Part shown: in pieces, positions 56,001 through 63,332 of the stretch
Position numbering within the stretch: the stretch's first letter is position 1
Layout of the letters: every line of letters starts with the position of its first letter
Source of the DNA: Pedobacter polaris
GTDB taxonomy: Bacteria > Bacteroidota > Bacteroidia > Sphingobacteriales > Sphingobacteriaceae
Length of the DNA stretch: 64,000 nt
NCBI RefSeq assembly: GCF_005116505.1
Contig: NZ_SWBR01000003.1
Span: forward strand, 186,001 to 250,000
Direction of reading: 5' to 3'
Translations under genes and position numbers: made by a program
The notes under the pieces: model-generated
Told to the model about the DNA's origin: nothing
The model's input: only the letters and a program-made list of their open reading frames with translations
Databases searched by the model: none

Positions 56001-56364
56001 AGGCTATAAAACTTTTATTACAGCCAGTCAACCAAATTTGGTAGAATATGAAAGACCACGTTCTCAGTTTGATGCACAGATCAGCTACAAATTCCTAAAA
56101 GGCAAAATGGAATCGAAACTAAACATGAGTAACCTACTGAATGCCCCTTTTAGGCACTTTATAAATGACGGAAGTACTTTCGACATCATACCCGATGGAG
56201 TTGGGGAAGAATGGCAGGATAGGTTCAAATATAAATTCGGCTTCACAGAAAAATTTGAAGAAGGATATGTAGATCCAGCAACCAATAGACAAGTTGGCGA
56301 CAGACAAAGTTCAACCCGCTACTTAGGTACCACATTTAGTTTATCCCTTACCTATAACCTTTAA
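53032..56364 (+). CDS. TonB-dependent receptor with STN domain, system B
   Basis: 1110 residues: signal segment (to about 41), STN domain (about 48-122), carboxypeptidase-regulatory-like domain (ISGKITDEMGGALPGASI, about 129-210), plug (SDGISAEQISATPDKHVGET through VVRGIAERYNVSLLNGS) and barrel ending LTYNL. Same architecture as the receptor at 32342. It should report ligand binding through its STN domain to FecR. Ligand unknown; such receptors take up iron chelates, cobalamin, peptides or other small molecules. Followed after 11 bp by a lipoprotein gene. Confidence 0.93.
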   Translation: MHNSTKINVIKLLLAMTRFAFLVTIVSITLTGVLMAAEVKSQDINKVKVTLALKNNTLAELLKNIEHQTSFTFTFAKQIGDKKLDAFLIKERSLADVLKELSSIKRLKFTQLGSLIAISELPVPPKPGRISGKITDEMGGALPGASIKIIETGAVVQSDPDGSYSIKLQPGTYTLEFSYISFQTQRVTAVVVTENQNTSLNIALKIASSGLKEVVVTSSYKKASIASLYKLQQNTSNLSDGISAEQISATPDKHVGETLKRITGVSTTDNRRVVVRGIAERYNVSLLNGSTLPSTSVQQRDFEFNLIPTNLVENIVVAKSMTADMPYGFAGGLIQITTKSVPNENFLSFSAGTSFNSITTGKDFMGYGRGKYDYFGFDDGERNHFPEGIFNLGGFDPRLPDAQNKIKAAQVGEQNKRIGGTERLGTRIFKAMPSQNYQVSIGRSYALDSTSRKRIGFVASASYRNTQSNDEIASMRRGDWSQQPARGDDPTDVNTGNIYGFNTTMALLVNGGFKTPSHQINTYNLYTRIFDNRFSRITGWSHESPKNDSDMKFAGTAEDDRPKFTDLLQNKLSSTHKIGKVKIEWSAARTVLKSIEKDAVSASINTREIGNMAPFSFYVPNSYSDPGFGAVHRDQYTFREQNFDAILNVSYDFKIGSTSHTFKTGVNYLKKHAEYNWGILPISIGSKSTIPIAQIPIQQWGNYMDMSGPGSNLFYFPANYSLNKFEAESANKGGFVMMDHKLFSNLRIVYGLRSDYYKLDTVVNAASILGDKNSRLIFAEEKDWRVMPSANITYSPVKELNIRASYAKSAVRPGMMENSRFSRFDPDYGSQVKSSGVSSTIIDNYDAKIELFPGAGELLSVGYFYKYLDKPAEFYRLDRENNGVGYINITNSDWAKVKGWEFELRKSLGFIADKVPFLANVYLSGNLTLQKSTVRARELQVKVLADNTDSLYYTYIKHPRALYGQVPLLYNAGLQYVGKKLGLNLTYNHAGYKTFITASQPNLVEYERPRSQFDAQISYKFLKGKMESKLNMSNLLNAPFRHFINDGSTFDIIPDGVGEEWQDRFKYKFGFTEKFEEGYVDPATNRQVGDRQSSTRYLGTTFSLSLTYNL

Positions 56365-56375
56365 TTATCCAAATA

Positions 56376-57182
56376 ATGAAAATATATAAAATACATTACC
56401 TATTGGTTCTTTGTTCCCTATTACTGTTGGCTAGTTGTGAAAAGGAAGGCGAAATTGTAGTGAAGAATGTGAAAGCACTGAAACCTTTTGACATGAGAGG
56501 ATATGTAGTTGGCGATACCCTTGAACAATATTTTGATGGGAATAAAATTCGGGATTGCTATGGCAAAGTTACACTTGGATATGCAAAACCAGAGCTTGCT
56601 TTTACAAATGATGAATTGTTAATGCAGTTTAAAAATAAACGCACAAAAGAATTAGTGTACGAACAAAAATTCAGCATCAAAGACGCTGATAACGTAGTAC
56701 CCAAATTTTTTTACGATGGCGTAAAATTGTCTGATAAATATGAATATCCTACTGCACAGGGTAATGACTATTTAGTTAATTTCTATTTTGATGCACCTAA
56801 AGGATTGGAAGCAATAGATATTGCTACAGATATATTGGAGTATTATTTTGATGCAAATAATCAATTGGTGATTGTTAACGTTACAAGCCTCCCCATTGCC
56901 ACAGGTGTAAAACCAGGCAAATGGACGCCGTACTATACGCTTAAACCACCACCTACACTAAATCCTACGCAAGCGGGTACTGATTTTTATCCAGTCATTT
57001 CACTCAAAAATTCTAAAACAAAAAAGTATGTAATCAATAATAATGCTTATGAAAGCGCTATTCAGATGGAAATCCCAGATCAATGGACATCTCAAGGAAA
57101 AACACAAAGTATGCATATACAGGGAAAAATAAACTCACTCAAGGCCTATTACTTTGAGGTTAATGATTTAGTTCAATACTAA
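56376..57182 (+). CDS. Small lipoprotein of TonB system B
   Basis: 268 residues with lipobox LLASC (Cys about 21) followed by EKEGEIV. The same KEGEIV word follows the lipid-anchored Cys of the system A lipoprotein at 29826, although the rest is not obviously alike. Beta-rich, no catalytic motif. It probably reaches the outer membrane and helps the receptor bind its ligand. The 3' end (GKTQSMHIQGK to AYYFEVNDL) has a decayed duplicate directly downstream. Confidence 0.65.
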   Translation: MKIYKIHYLLVLCSLLLLASCEKEGEIVVKNVKALKPFDMRGYVVGDTLEQYFDGNKIRDCYGKVTLGYAKPELAFTNDELLMQFKNKRTKELVYEQKFSIKDADNVVPKFFYDGVKLSDKYEYPTAQGNDYLVNFYFDAPKGLEAIDIATDILEYYFDANNQLVIVNVTSLPIATGVKPGKWTPYYTLKPPPTLNPTQAGTDFYPVISLKNSKTKKYVINNNAYESAIQMEIPDQWTSQGKTQSMHIQGKINSLKAYYFEVNDLVQY

Positions 57183-57190
57183 TAATTAAG

Positions 57191-57278
57191 AAGAAAACCG
57201 GCAAGGTACAAAGCATCTATATTGCAAAAGGATAGCAGATACCAAGGTTATCTATATGAAGTTAATGACCTTACATAG
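57191..57278 (+). pseudogene. Decayed duplicate of the lipoprotein 3' end
   Basis: Just after the lipoprotein gene, one frame reads TGKVQSIYIAKG and then a stop. A second frame reads QGYLYEVNDLT and a stop (57278). Together they match the gene's own end, GKTQSMHIQGK ... AYYFEVNDLVQY, in order and spacing. A frameshift separates them. This is the relic of a second, related lipoprotein gene whose front part has been lost by deletion or recombination. The remainder of the 310-bp gap holds only the terminator at 57346. Confidence 0.6.
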
Positions 57279-57345
57279 CTTTTTCATTAAAGAGGATAAA
57301 CCAAGTTGTTTCGCCATCTTATAAACTTAAGAATGGCATTAAAGA

Positions 57346-57373
57346 GGCGGGTGCTATAGCATCCGCCTTTTGT
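57346..57373 (+). terminator. Terminator of TonB system B
   Basis: GGCGGGTGC and GCATCCGCC form a 9-bp stem (one G-U pair) with a 4-nt loop, followed by TTTTG. Confidence 0.8.
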
Positions 57374-57492
57374 TAGTTAGTAATTTTGTTTTCGTATGTC
57401 GCTTAAATTAGGTTTTAGTTCCAGTGTTATATTAGATTTAACCTTAATTTAAGGTTGGAAAGAAAAATCATACTTATTTTTATAGCTATGTT

Positions 57493-58101
57493 ATGTATTG
57501 GTACGAAGAAGAAGTAAGGTCTGTTGAATCTAAGTGTGCCAAGTTGGGGCATGTGGCTGATGTGCTTTTCTATGGCAGTTCAACCATCAGGTTATGGGAT
57601 AACCTAGAGGAGGATTTCTTGCCACGCAGAGTGGTTAATCTCGGTTTTGGTGGTTCTACCTTAGCGAGTTGTGTTTGGTTCTTCGATCGTCTTATGAATG
57701 GTTTTGCTCCAAAGGCGCTGGTGGTATATGCTGGTGATAATGACCTTGGAGACGGGAGACACCCAGAAGAGATCCTGATTTTTTTTCAGCAGCTGATGGC
57801 CAAGTGTAGTCTGCGTTTTGGTGATATTCCTTGTTATTTTGTTTCGCTCAAACCTAGTCCAGCCCGGTGGCATATGGCCGAACAGTTTAAGTATACCAAT
57901 AACCTTATCGAGAGCGAGATCATCAGGTGTGATACAAATTGGAGATTTATTAATCTTTTTAAAGGCATGTTAGATAGAAATGGGTTGCCATTTCAGGAAA
58001 TGTATGCCGATGACGGATTACATCTTAGCACTACGGGCTATGTACTTTGGCGCCAGTTGATAGGAGATGCTTTAGCCGAAGCTTTTCCTGCCGTAGTATA
58101 A
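57493..58101 (+). CDS. SGNH/GDSL-family hydrolase
   Basis: 202 residues. SGNH blocks are in order: FYGSSTIR (nucleophile S30), GFGGS (G53/G54), AGDNDLGDG (N83) and DDGLHLS (D174, H177). No signal peptide, so cytoplasmic. These enzymes hydrolyse esters such as acyl or acetyl groups on lipids or sugars. An inverted repeat AACCTT/AAGGTT upstream (about 57440-57456) might be an operator. The esterase-like gene follows after 65 bp and the two may be one operon. Confidence 0.85.
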   Translation: MYWYEEEVRSVESKCAKLGHVADVLFYGSSTIRLWDNLEEDFLPRRVVNLGFGGSTLASCVWFFDRLMNGFAPKALVVYAGDNDLGDGRHPEEILIFFQQLMAKCSLRFGDIPCYFVSLKPSPARWHMAEQFKYTNNLIESEIIRCDTNWRFINLFKGMLDRNGLPFQEMYADDGLHLSTTGYVLWRQLIGDALAEAFPAVV

Positions 58102-58166
58102 AATATCATCTTGTGTTAATCTCAAGGTAATAAGCTTCTTCTATATTTCGGCAAAGTTTCTATCTT

Positions 58167-58895
58167 ATGAAAAGGGAATACCATAAATGGTTCAGCAATA
58201 GTCTTCAACGTGATATGGAACTGTTAGTCTTTGGTCATAGTGGAAAGGCAGTACTCTTTTTTCCTACCAGAATGGCCAGGTTCTATGACTATGAGAATTG
58301 GGGTGTGGTAGATGCGCTACGAGAGCAGATTGAATCAGGATCTCTTCAGCTTTTCTGTGTAGATAGTGTTGATGCAGAAAGTTTCTATAATAGAGATGAA
58401 CATCCGGAAGTTCGGATTGCGAGACACCAGCAGTATGAAGGTTATCTGGTCAATGAGGTGGTGCAACTGATTTATAAGGTAAACGATGGTGGGTTTATTC
58501 AAACGGCAGGCTGTAGCATGGGAGCTTACCATGCAGTTAATATTGCAATGAAATATCCTTGGCTTTTCCGAAGAGCAGTTGGGCTAAGTGGGAGGTATGA
58601 TTTAACCAGAAATTTTGGTGACTTTAGAGATCTTTTAGATGGGCATCATAATGAGGCTGTGTATTTCAGTATGCCCTTACAGTTTGTGCCAAATCTTGCA
58701 GATGGTTACCTGCTCTCAGAGCTTCAAGATTTGGAAGTGGTGCTTGCGGTTGGTCGTGAGGATCCTTTTCTTCAGGGCAATATCGAATTTAAAAGACTAC
58801 TTAGCGAAAAGGAACTTCCTAGCCAGTTGCATATCTGGGAAGGCAATGCGCATAGGGCTGCTGATTGGAAACGGATGGCACCTATCTATTTTTGA
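58167..58895 (+). CDS. Esterase-D-like alpha/beta hydrolase
   Basis: 242 residues, no signal peptide. Nucleophile elbow GCSMGAYHA (S117), with D199 (GREDPF) and H229 (GNAHRAADW) in fitting positions for the triad. The overall pattern (start with a short surface beta-strand, VFGHSGKAVLFFPT) matches the esterase family PF00756 seen in many Bacteroidota. Natural substrate is unknown. Same strand and close to the SGNH hydrolase gene, so joint action on acylated substrates is possible. Confidence 0.8.
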   Translation: MKREYHKWFSNSLQRDMELLVFGHSGKAVLFFPTRMARFYDYENWGVVDALREQIESGSLQLFCVDSVDAESFYNRDEHPEVRIARHQQYEGYLVNEVVQLIYKVNDGGFIQTAGCSMGAYHAVNIAMKYPWLFRRAVGLSGRYDLTRNFGDFRDLLDGHHNEAVYFSMPLQFVPNLADGYLLSELQDLEVVLAVGREDPFLQGNIEFKRLLSEKELPSQLHIWEGNAHRAADWKRMAPIYF

Positions 58896-58918
58896 GCAAT
58901 AACAAATGCAAATTTTAA

Positions 58919-59290
58919 TTAAGAAGATAGGGCTTGGTTTACTGGTTTGTGACCATGCTTACGTGGACGTTTCTTTTTAGCTATCGGCTTGTTATTTACT
59001 GATTTTTGATGAAATTGTCTGCTGATTGGCGATGGAGAAGGTGCCTCTTTTTCAGGAACCTTGTTTAATATTAGTTCTCGATCACCTATTTTGGTGCCAC
59101 TCAGTGCTGCTATGGCATTCTCAGCTGATTCAGAATCTGCCATTTCAATAAAAGCATAACCCTTGGTTTTTTGGGTCTGTCTATCCCGCACAATCTTAAT
59201 AGTCACAACCTCACCATAAATGGCAATCAACTGAACTAGTTCTATTTCTTGGAAGTGAAGAGGAAATCCTGCGATAAATACCTTAACCAT
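58919..59290 (-). CDS. RNA-recognition-motif (RRM) protein
   Basis: 123 residues; ATG 59290 is chosen over one 8 codons upstream because it gives the usual start, MVKVFIAGFP. One RRM (about 1-80) with RNP2 (VFIAGF) and RNP1 (KGYAFIEM) motifs is followed by a basic Lys/Arg/His-rich tail (about 90-123). Small RRM proteins in bacteria bind single-stranded RNA and are often cold-induced. It converges on the esterase gene with a 23-bp gap. Confidence 0.9.
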   Translation of the reverse strand: MVKVFIAGFPLHFQEIELVQLIAIYGEVVTIKIVRDRQTQKTKGYAFIEMADSESAENAIAALSGTKIGDRELILNKVPEKEAPSPSPISRQFHQKSVNNKPIAKKKRPRKHGHKPVNQALSS

Positions 59291-59650
59291 GGAAAATGAT
59301 AATGTGAATTGCAATACGAAGAAACAGCTTAAAAGCCGATCTATTTTTAACGAAATATTATGTTTAGGTTAAATTAAATAGGTTTCGGAGGCCTTTTTTA
59401 TAAAACGCAATCTCATTCATTGCCTGTTTTCTGTTTTGAACCAAATAGTATAGGAAAGATTTAACCCTAAGTTAAATACCTTCAAATTAGCTAATGGCGA
59501 AATAGATGAGCTAGGTTTACTTAATTAATGCAGACACAAAAAACATAAAAATGCCCAGAAATCCATCTGAGTATTTACTTAAAATTAATCTAACGTTTAT
59601 ATTTGATTGTTGTTTTTGAGCTATCATTGTATATCTAAATCATTTTTTAC
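59291..59650. promoter_or_regulatory. Divergent promoter region, RRM and phosphoesterase genes
   Basis: 360 bp between two genes reading away from each other. TATATTTG (59598-59605) is an exact TAnnTTTG -7 box for the phosphoesterase gene. The RRM side has a long leader of about 100 A+T-rich bases with no clear box. No gene is visible. Confidence 0.45.
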
Positions 59651-60496
59651 ATGGCAGATAGACGTTTTTTTATTAAGGGAAGTATTGCAGGTTTAGCTTT
59701 AGTAGGCCTCAATTCGATATCAAGAGCGGTTGAAACTACATCAGAACTCAATAATAAAGATAACAAAGAAAAGAAGAAACTGCGTTTTGCACTAGTATCT
59801 GATGGTCACTATGGGCAGCCTGGGACCGAGTATAAAAAATTTCATAAAGAAATGGTACAATGGCTCAATCAGGCACATGATTCTAACCCTTTGGATTTTG
59901 TGATCATCAACGGCGATTTAGTGCATGATAGACCAGAACTTTTGCAAGAAGTGAAAAAAGATTATTATGATCAGCTAAAAGTTCCATTTTATGCATTGCC
60001 GGGTAATCATGATCATGCTGACACCGCCTTATGGAAATCGGTTTTTGGTTATGAAGACAATTATTCTTTTGAAAAAAATGGCGTTGGTTTTGTGCTGGCA
60101 AATACTTCAAATAGTAAGGGAACCTATCTTTGCCCTGACAATTTATTTATGAAAAGGGAGCTAGAAAAGGTCAGTAAATTGAAAACTGTATTTGTAGTAT
60201 TGCATATCCCGCCGCATTTGTGGGTGCCTGAAAACCCTTTTGTTGAATGCGCCGAAACAATTAAACTTTTGCACAGTTATACAAATGTAAAAGCTGTGTT
60301 TCATGGGCATGACCATAGCTTAGACTCTGTATTCTATACAGGAAAACTACCACATTTTTTTGATGCCCATATTGGTGGAAACTGGGGTACAGGCTATCGT
60401 GGCTATCGAATTGTAGAAATAGATCAAGCTGACAGTATTAGCACCTTTCAAGTAAATGCTAGTGGTAATCCGCTTCTCAATCAGACAAAGTTCTAG
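59651..60496 (+). CDS. Calcineurin-like metallophosphoesterase, exported
   Basis: 281 residues. The N-terminus DRRFFIKGSIAGLALVGL resembles a twin-arginine signal. The metal ligands appear in order: D51 and H53 (VSDGH), D89 (INGDL), N119-H120 (PGNHDH), the HIPPH word and FHGHDH near residue 217. It is probably a periplasmic phosphomonoesterase or phosphodiesterase; the substrate is unknown. It has its own -7 box. Confidence 0.85.
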   Translation: MADRRFFIKGSIAGLALVGLNSISRAVETTSELNNKDNKEKKKLRFALVSDGHYGQPGTEYKKFHKEMVQWLNQAHDSNPLDFVIINGDLVHDRPELLQEVKKDYYDQLKVPFYALPGNHDHADTALWKSVFGYEDNYSFEKNGVGFVLANTSNSKGTYLCPDNLFMKRELEKVSKLKTVFVVLHIPPHLWVPENPFVECAETIKLLHSYTNVKAVFHGHDHSLDSVFYTGKLPHFFDAHIGGNWGTGYRGYRIVEIDQADSISTFQVNASGNPLLNQTKF

Positions 60497-60682
60497 GATG
60501 TTCCAAGTTGAAATGTTGTGGTGAGTGATTGGAAGAGAGAACAGTAATGGTTAATCGGTTCTCCAAATTAATAGATAATTCATAAATATTGAACGATTTA
60601 AAATGAGTATCCATTTCGTTAAATTAAATATTTTAGATTAAAGAAATAATATTTTACCTTCAAGTCAAATAATTTTCCCAAA

Positions 60683-61237
60683 ATGAAAAAAATCATCTTT
60701 ACGTTAATTGCCTTTATTTTTTCAATAGCAGTGTATGCTCAAAAAATCTTACCAGAGATTAAAGTAGGTACTGTATTACATTGTAGTGCTTATGTTGAAG
60801 GCCAGGCATATCCTCTATTATTAACTATAAAAAGTATGTCAGGTCCAGTTTCTATTGCATGGGCTGTTAATGGTTATGGCGAGGGAACTTTTGAAATGAC
60901 CGCAAAATCTTTAGAAAGCGGTAGTAAAGTTTATGTGCCTACCCAACCAGCTTCAGGGGCTACAAAATTATCAGATGAAGAAACTTTTGGAATAATTTCT
61001 AAAACGGCATACAAATCTTTAATTGATAAAAAAGCATTCCCTTACAGTGGAATTAATTTTAAAATTAAAGCGTCAGATTCAAGCCCAATGAAATTAGGTG
61101 GTAAAGAAGTAGATGCTACACATGTAGTTAGTGAAGATGGTAAAATGGAGCTATGGATATTAAATAATGCAGCTTTCCCTATTATCTTACAATCAGTAGG
61201 CTTAACTACAGACATTGTGGTGAGTGAGATAAAATAA
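60683..61237 (+). CDS. Secreted protein of unknown function
   Basis: 184 residues with a signal peptide (MKKIIFTLIAFIFSIAVYA, cleavage before Q20). The mature part is beta-rich with features such as GYGEGTFEMTAKSLESG and METKLGGKEVDATHVV-like strands. No recognised domain, no cysteine pair and no catalytic motif. It stands alone with a terminator 25 bp after its stop, and probably sits in the periplasm. Confidence 0.7.
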   Translation: MKKIIFTLIAFIFSIAVYAQKILPEIKVGTVLHCSAYVEGQAYPLLLTIKSMSGPVSIAWAVNGYGEGTFEMTAKSLESGSKVYVPTQPASGATKLSDEETFGIISKTAYKSLIDKKAFPYSGINFKIKASDSSPMKLGGKEVDATHVVSEDGKMELWILNNAAFPIILQSVGLTTDIVVSEIK

Positions 61238-61261
61238 TTTAAAGATTTCTTGTAAAAATAT

Positions 61262-61282
61262 AAAGCCCGAAAGGGCTTTTTT
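61262..61282 (+). terminator. Terminator of the small secreted protein gene
   Basis: AAAGCCC, loop GAAA, GGGCTTT, then TTT. Confidence 0.88.
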
Positions 61283-61374
61283 AATTTGTAACCCTTATTT
61301 TTACACCGTAAAAGTTAAGGATAATCAACAAACAATAATTAAACAAATTGTTGATGACCTTGATCAGTAAAAAT

Positions 61375-61872
61375 ATGGAAACTAAAAAAACAGAAATATT
61401 CGATACCGTAGCTCAGCGCTTAAATATAGAAGGTTTTAACATTGTAAACCGTGATGAAACTCGTCCATGGGGTGGTTTTTTTGTAATAGATGAAGCGCAA
61501 GCACAACAATTTGCAGATACTTATTTTGATGGTTTAGATGTTGATAGTCTAAAAATTGGTGGTAAATTAAGTCCGAAGATTTTAATTGTAGCCCCAAATA
61601 CTCGCTTATCTTGGCAGTATCATCACCGCAGAGCAGAAATTTGGCAAGTAGTTTCTGGTACAGTTGGTATTAAAACTAGCCAAACAGACGAAGAAGGAGA
61701 GTTAAAAGAATATCATCCAACCAATCAAATCAAATTACAACAAGGTGAACGTCATCGTTTAATTGGTTTAAATGATTGGGGAGTTGTAGCTGAAATTTGG
61801 CAACATACTGATGCAGAAAACCCTTCTGATGAAAGCGACATTGTTCGTGTTCAAGACGATTTCGGTAGATAA
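61375..61872 (+). CDS. Cupin sugar-phosphate isomerase-like protein
   Basis: 165 residues. The ATG at 61375, preceded by TAAAAAT, is chosen over a TTG at 61348. The core is a cupin with the type II mannose-6-phosphate isomerase pattern: RPWGGF near the N-terminus, LSWQYHHRRAEIWQVVSGT, KLQQGERHRL and VAEIWQ. It binds a metal through the His pair and Glu. Relatives are annotated as phosphomannose or phosphoheptose isomerase, but the nucleotidyltransferase domain of bifunctional enzymes is absent. The exact sugar is uncertain. Terminator at 61892. Confidence 0.8.
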   Translation: METKKTEIFDTVAQRLNIEGFNIVNRDETRPWGGFFVIDEAQAQQFADTYFDGLDVDSLKIGGKLSPKILIVAPNTRLSWQYHHRRAEIWQVVSGTVGIKTSQTDEEGELKEYHPTNQIKLQQGERHRLIGLNDWGVVAEIWQHTDAENPSDESDIVRVQDDFGR

Positions 61873-61891
61873 TTGTTAACCTTCACTTACT

Positions 61892-61930
61892 AGAAATCTG
61901 TTTGTCAGTAAATAGACAGATTTCTTAATT
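61892..61930 (+). terminator. Terminator of the cupin gene
   Basis: AGAAATCTGT (61892-61901) pairs perfectly with ACAGATTTCT (61916-61925) and is followed by TAATT. Confidence 0.7.
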
Positions 61931-62004
61931 ACACACTTTATTTTGTAACGGATTAAAACCTAATCACTCTAAAATTCGTTTATAAAGCACACACTTCCTA
62001 ATAC

Positions 62005-62733
62005 ATGATCATTTTAATCTTCTTTATTGCCCATTGGTTTTTATCGCTATTTAGTCAAACATTTTTTCTGCACAGGTATTCATCGCATAAAATGTTTAAA
62101 ATGGAGCCCTTCTGGGAAAAATTCTTTTATCTAATTTTACTTATTTCTCAAGGCTCATCTTTCTTAAATCCAAGAGCTTACGCTATTTTGCATAGGATGC
62201 ACCATGCTTACAGCGACACGGAAAAAGACCCACATTCACCACATTTTTTTAAGGATGTTTTTGGGATGATGATTGCTACCAAAAATATGTATATGGACTA
62301 TTTAAAATATAAAATAGAGCCAGAGCCTGCTTTTAGAGGCAACTATCCAGAGTGGCCATTAGTAGATAGAATTGGCGATTCATGGATTTGGAGAATTACT
62401 TGTGGTTTATTTTATATTGGTTTCTATATTGCATTTGCTGAATATTGGTGGATGTTTTTATTATTGCCGATTCACTTTTTAATGGGTCCATTACATGGTG
62501 CAATTGTTAATTGGTGTGGTCATAAATATGGTTATTCAAATCATGATAATGACGACCATAGCAAAAACTCTTTACCATGGGATTTCTTACTAATGGGAGA
62601 ATTGTTTCAAAATAACCACCATAAAAAACCAAATAGCCCAAAATTCTCATCTAAGTGGTGGGAGTTTGATCCAACTTACCCAGTAATGAAGGTTTTACAT
62701 TGGATGCATATCATTAGAATTAGAAAAGTATAA
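62005..62733 (+). CDS. Acyl (fatty acid) desaturase
   Basis: 242 residues. The three histidine boxes of membrane desaturases are visible: HRYSSH (23-28), HRMHH (63-67) and NNHHKKP near the C-terminus. About four membrane helices. It introduces a double bond, probably delta-9, into acyl chains in the membrane using a di-iron centre. It heads a set (DUF1475, DUF1295) on the same strand that looks like lipid modification, separated from it by a terminator at 62763. Confidence 0.9.
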   Translation: MIILIFFIAHWFLSLFSQTFFLHRYSSHKMFKMEPFWEKFFYLILLISQGSSFLNPRAYAILHRMHHAYSDTEKDPHSPHFFKDVFGMMIATKNMYMDYLKYKIEPEPAFRGNYPEWPLVDRIGDSWIWRITCGLFYIGFYIAFAEYWWMFLLLPIHFLMGPLHGAIVNWCGHKYGYSNHDNDDHSKNSLPWDFLLMGELFQNNHHKKPNSPKFSSKWWEFDPTYPVMKVLHWMHIIRIRKV

Positions 62734-62762
62734 ACTCAGCATTCTCTTCTGAATAGGATATT

Positions 62763-62792
62763 AAAAAGGTTGGTGTTTCATCAACCTTTTTT
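62763..62792 (+). terminator. Terminator of the desaturase gene
   Basis: AAAAAGGTTGGTG pairs with CATCAACCTTTTT (one G-U pair, 3-nt loop), followed by T residues. Confidence 0.88.
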
Positions 62793-62952
62793 GTTTTCTA
62801 AAAACTCCGCTTACTCTTTTTTCGTTTATTGCAATAAGATAGTTAGCTAAACCTGATTGGAGGGGAAAGCTCCCGATTTTTCATCGGGACTTGTACCAAA
62901 AAGCAGGACTAACATAAATAGTAGCACTACCATTGCTTTTCAAAAAAAAGAT

Positions 62953-63282
62953 ATGATTACAACCTTAAAAGTCATTTTTTCTACCCTTTTAGTTTGGGTA
63001 ACTTATATAGTTATTAGTACAAGCTTAGAAAATTCCTTGTTTAAAGAATGGGATTTTTTAGGCTCAATTCCTTGGATGAGAGCTACACTTTGGGATTTTT
63101 ACGCTAACATTTTTATCATCACTCTGTGGATGTTTTACAAGGAGAAATCTATATTTCTTAAAATCGTTTGGGTAATTTTATTCGTATGTTTAGGGAGCAT
63201 TGCAACTTGTGCTTATGTGTTGATTAAACTATTCAAACTTAAACCAGGAGAAGGTGTTAAAGAATTGGTTGGCAATAGGTAG
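62953..63282 (+). CDS. DUF1475 family membrane protein
   Basis: 109 residues. The ATG at 62953 is chosen over one at 62857 because the extra 32 residues are not hydrophobic or conserved-looking. Three membrane helices and the words IPWMRATLWDFYANIF and WVILFVCLGSIATCAYVLIKL match DUF1475 as I recall it. Role unknown; neighbours suggest a part in lipid metabolism. The DUF1295 gene follows after 50 bp on the same strand. Confidence 0.75.
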   Translation: MITTLKVIFSTLLVWVTYIVISTSLENSLFKEWDFLGSIPWMRATLWDFYANIFIITLWMFYKEKSIFLKIVWVILFVCLGSIATCAYVLIKLFKLKPGEGVKELVGNR

Positions 63283-63332
63283 GCTAAGGTTGTTTATCTT
63301 GATACTCGATACTAAATACTTTATACTTTAAA

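Noticed and set aside
62857..62952. Longer DUF1475 protein from ATG 62857
   Set aside because: The added residues are polar, overlap a small hairpin (CCCGAT/ATCGGG) and are not part of the three-helix membrane protein.
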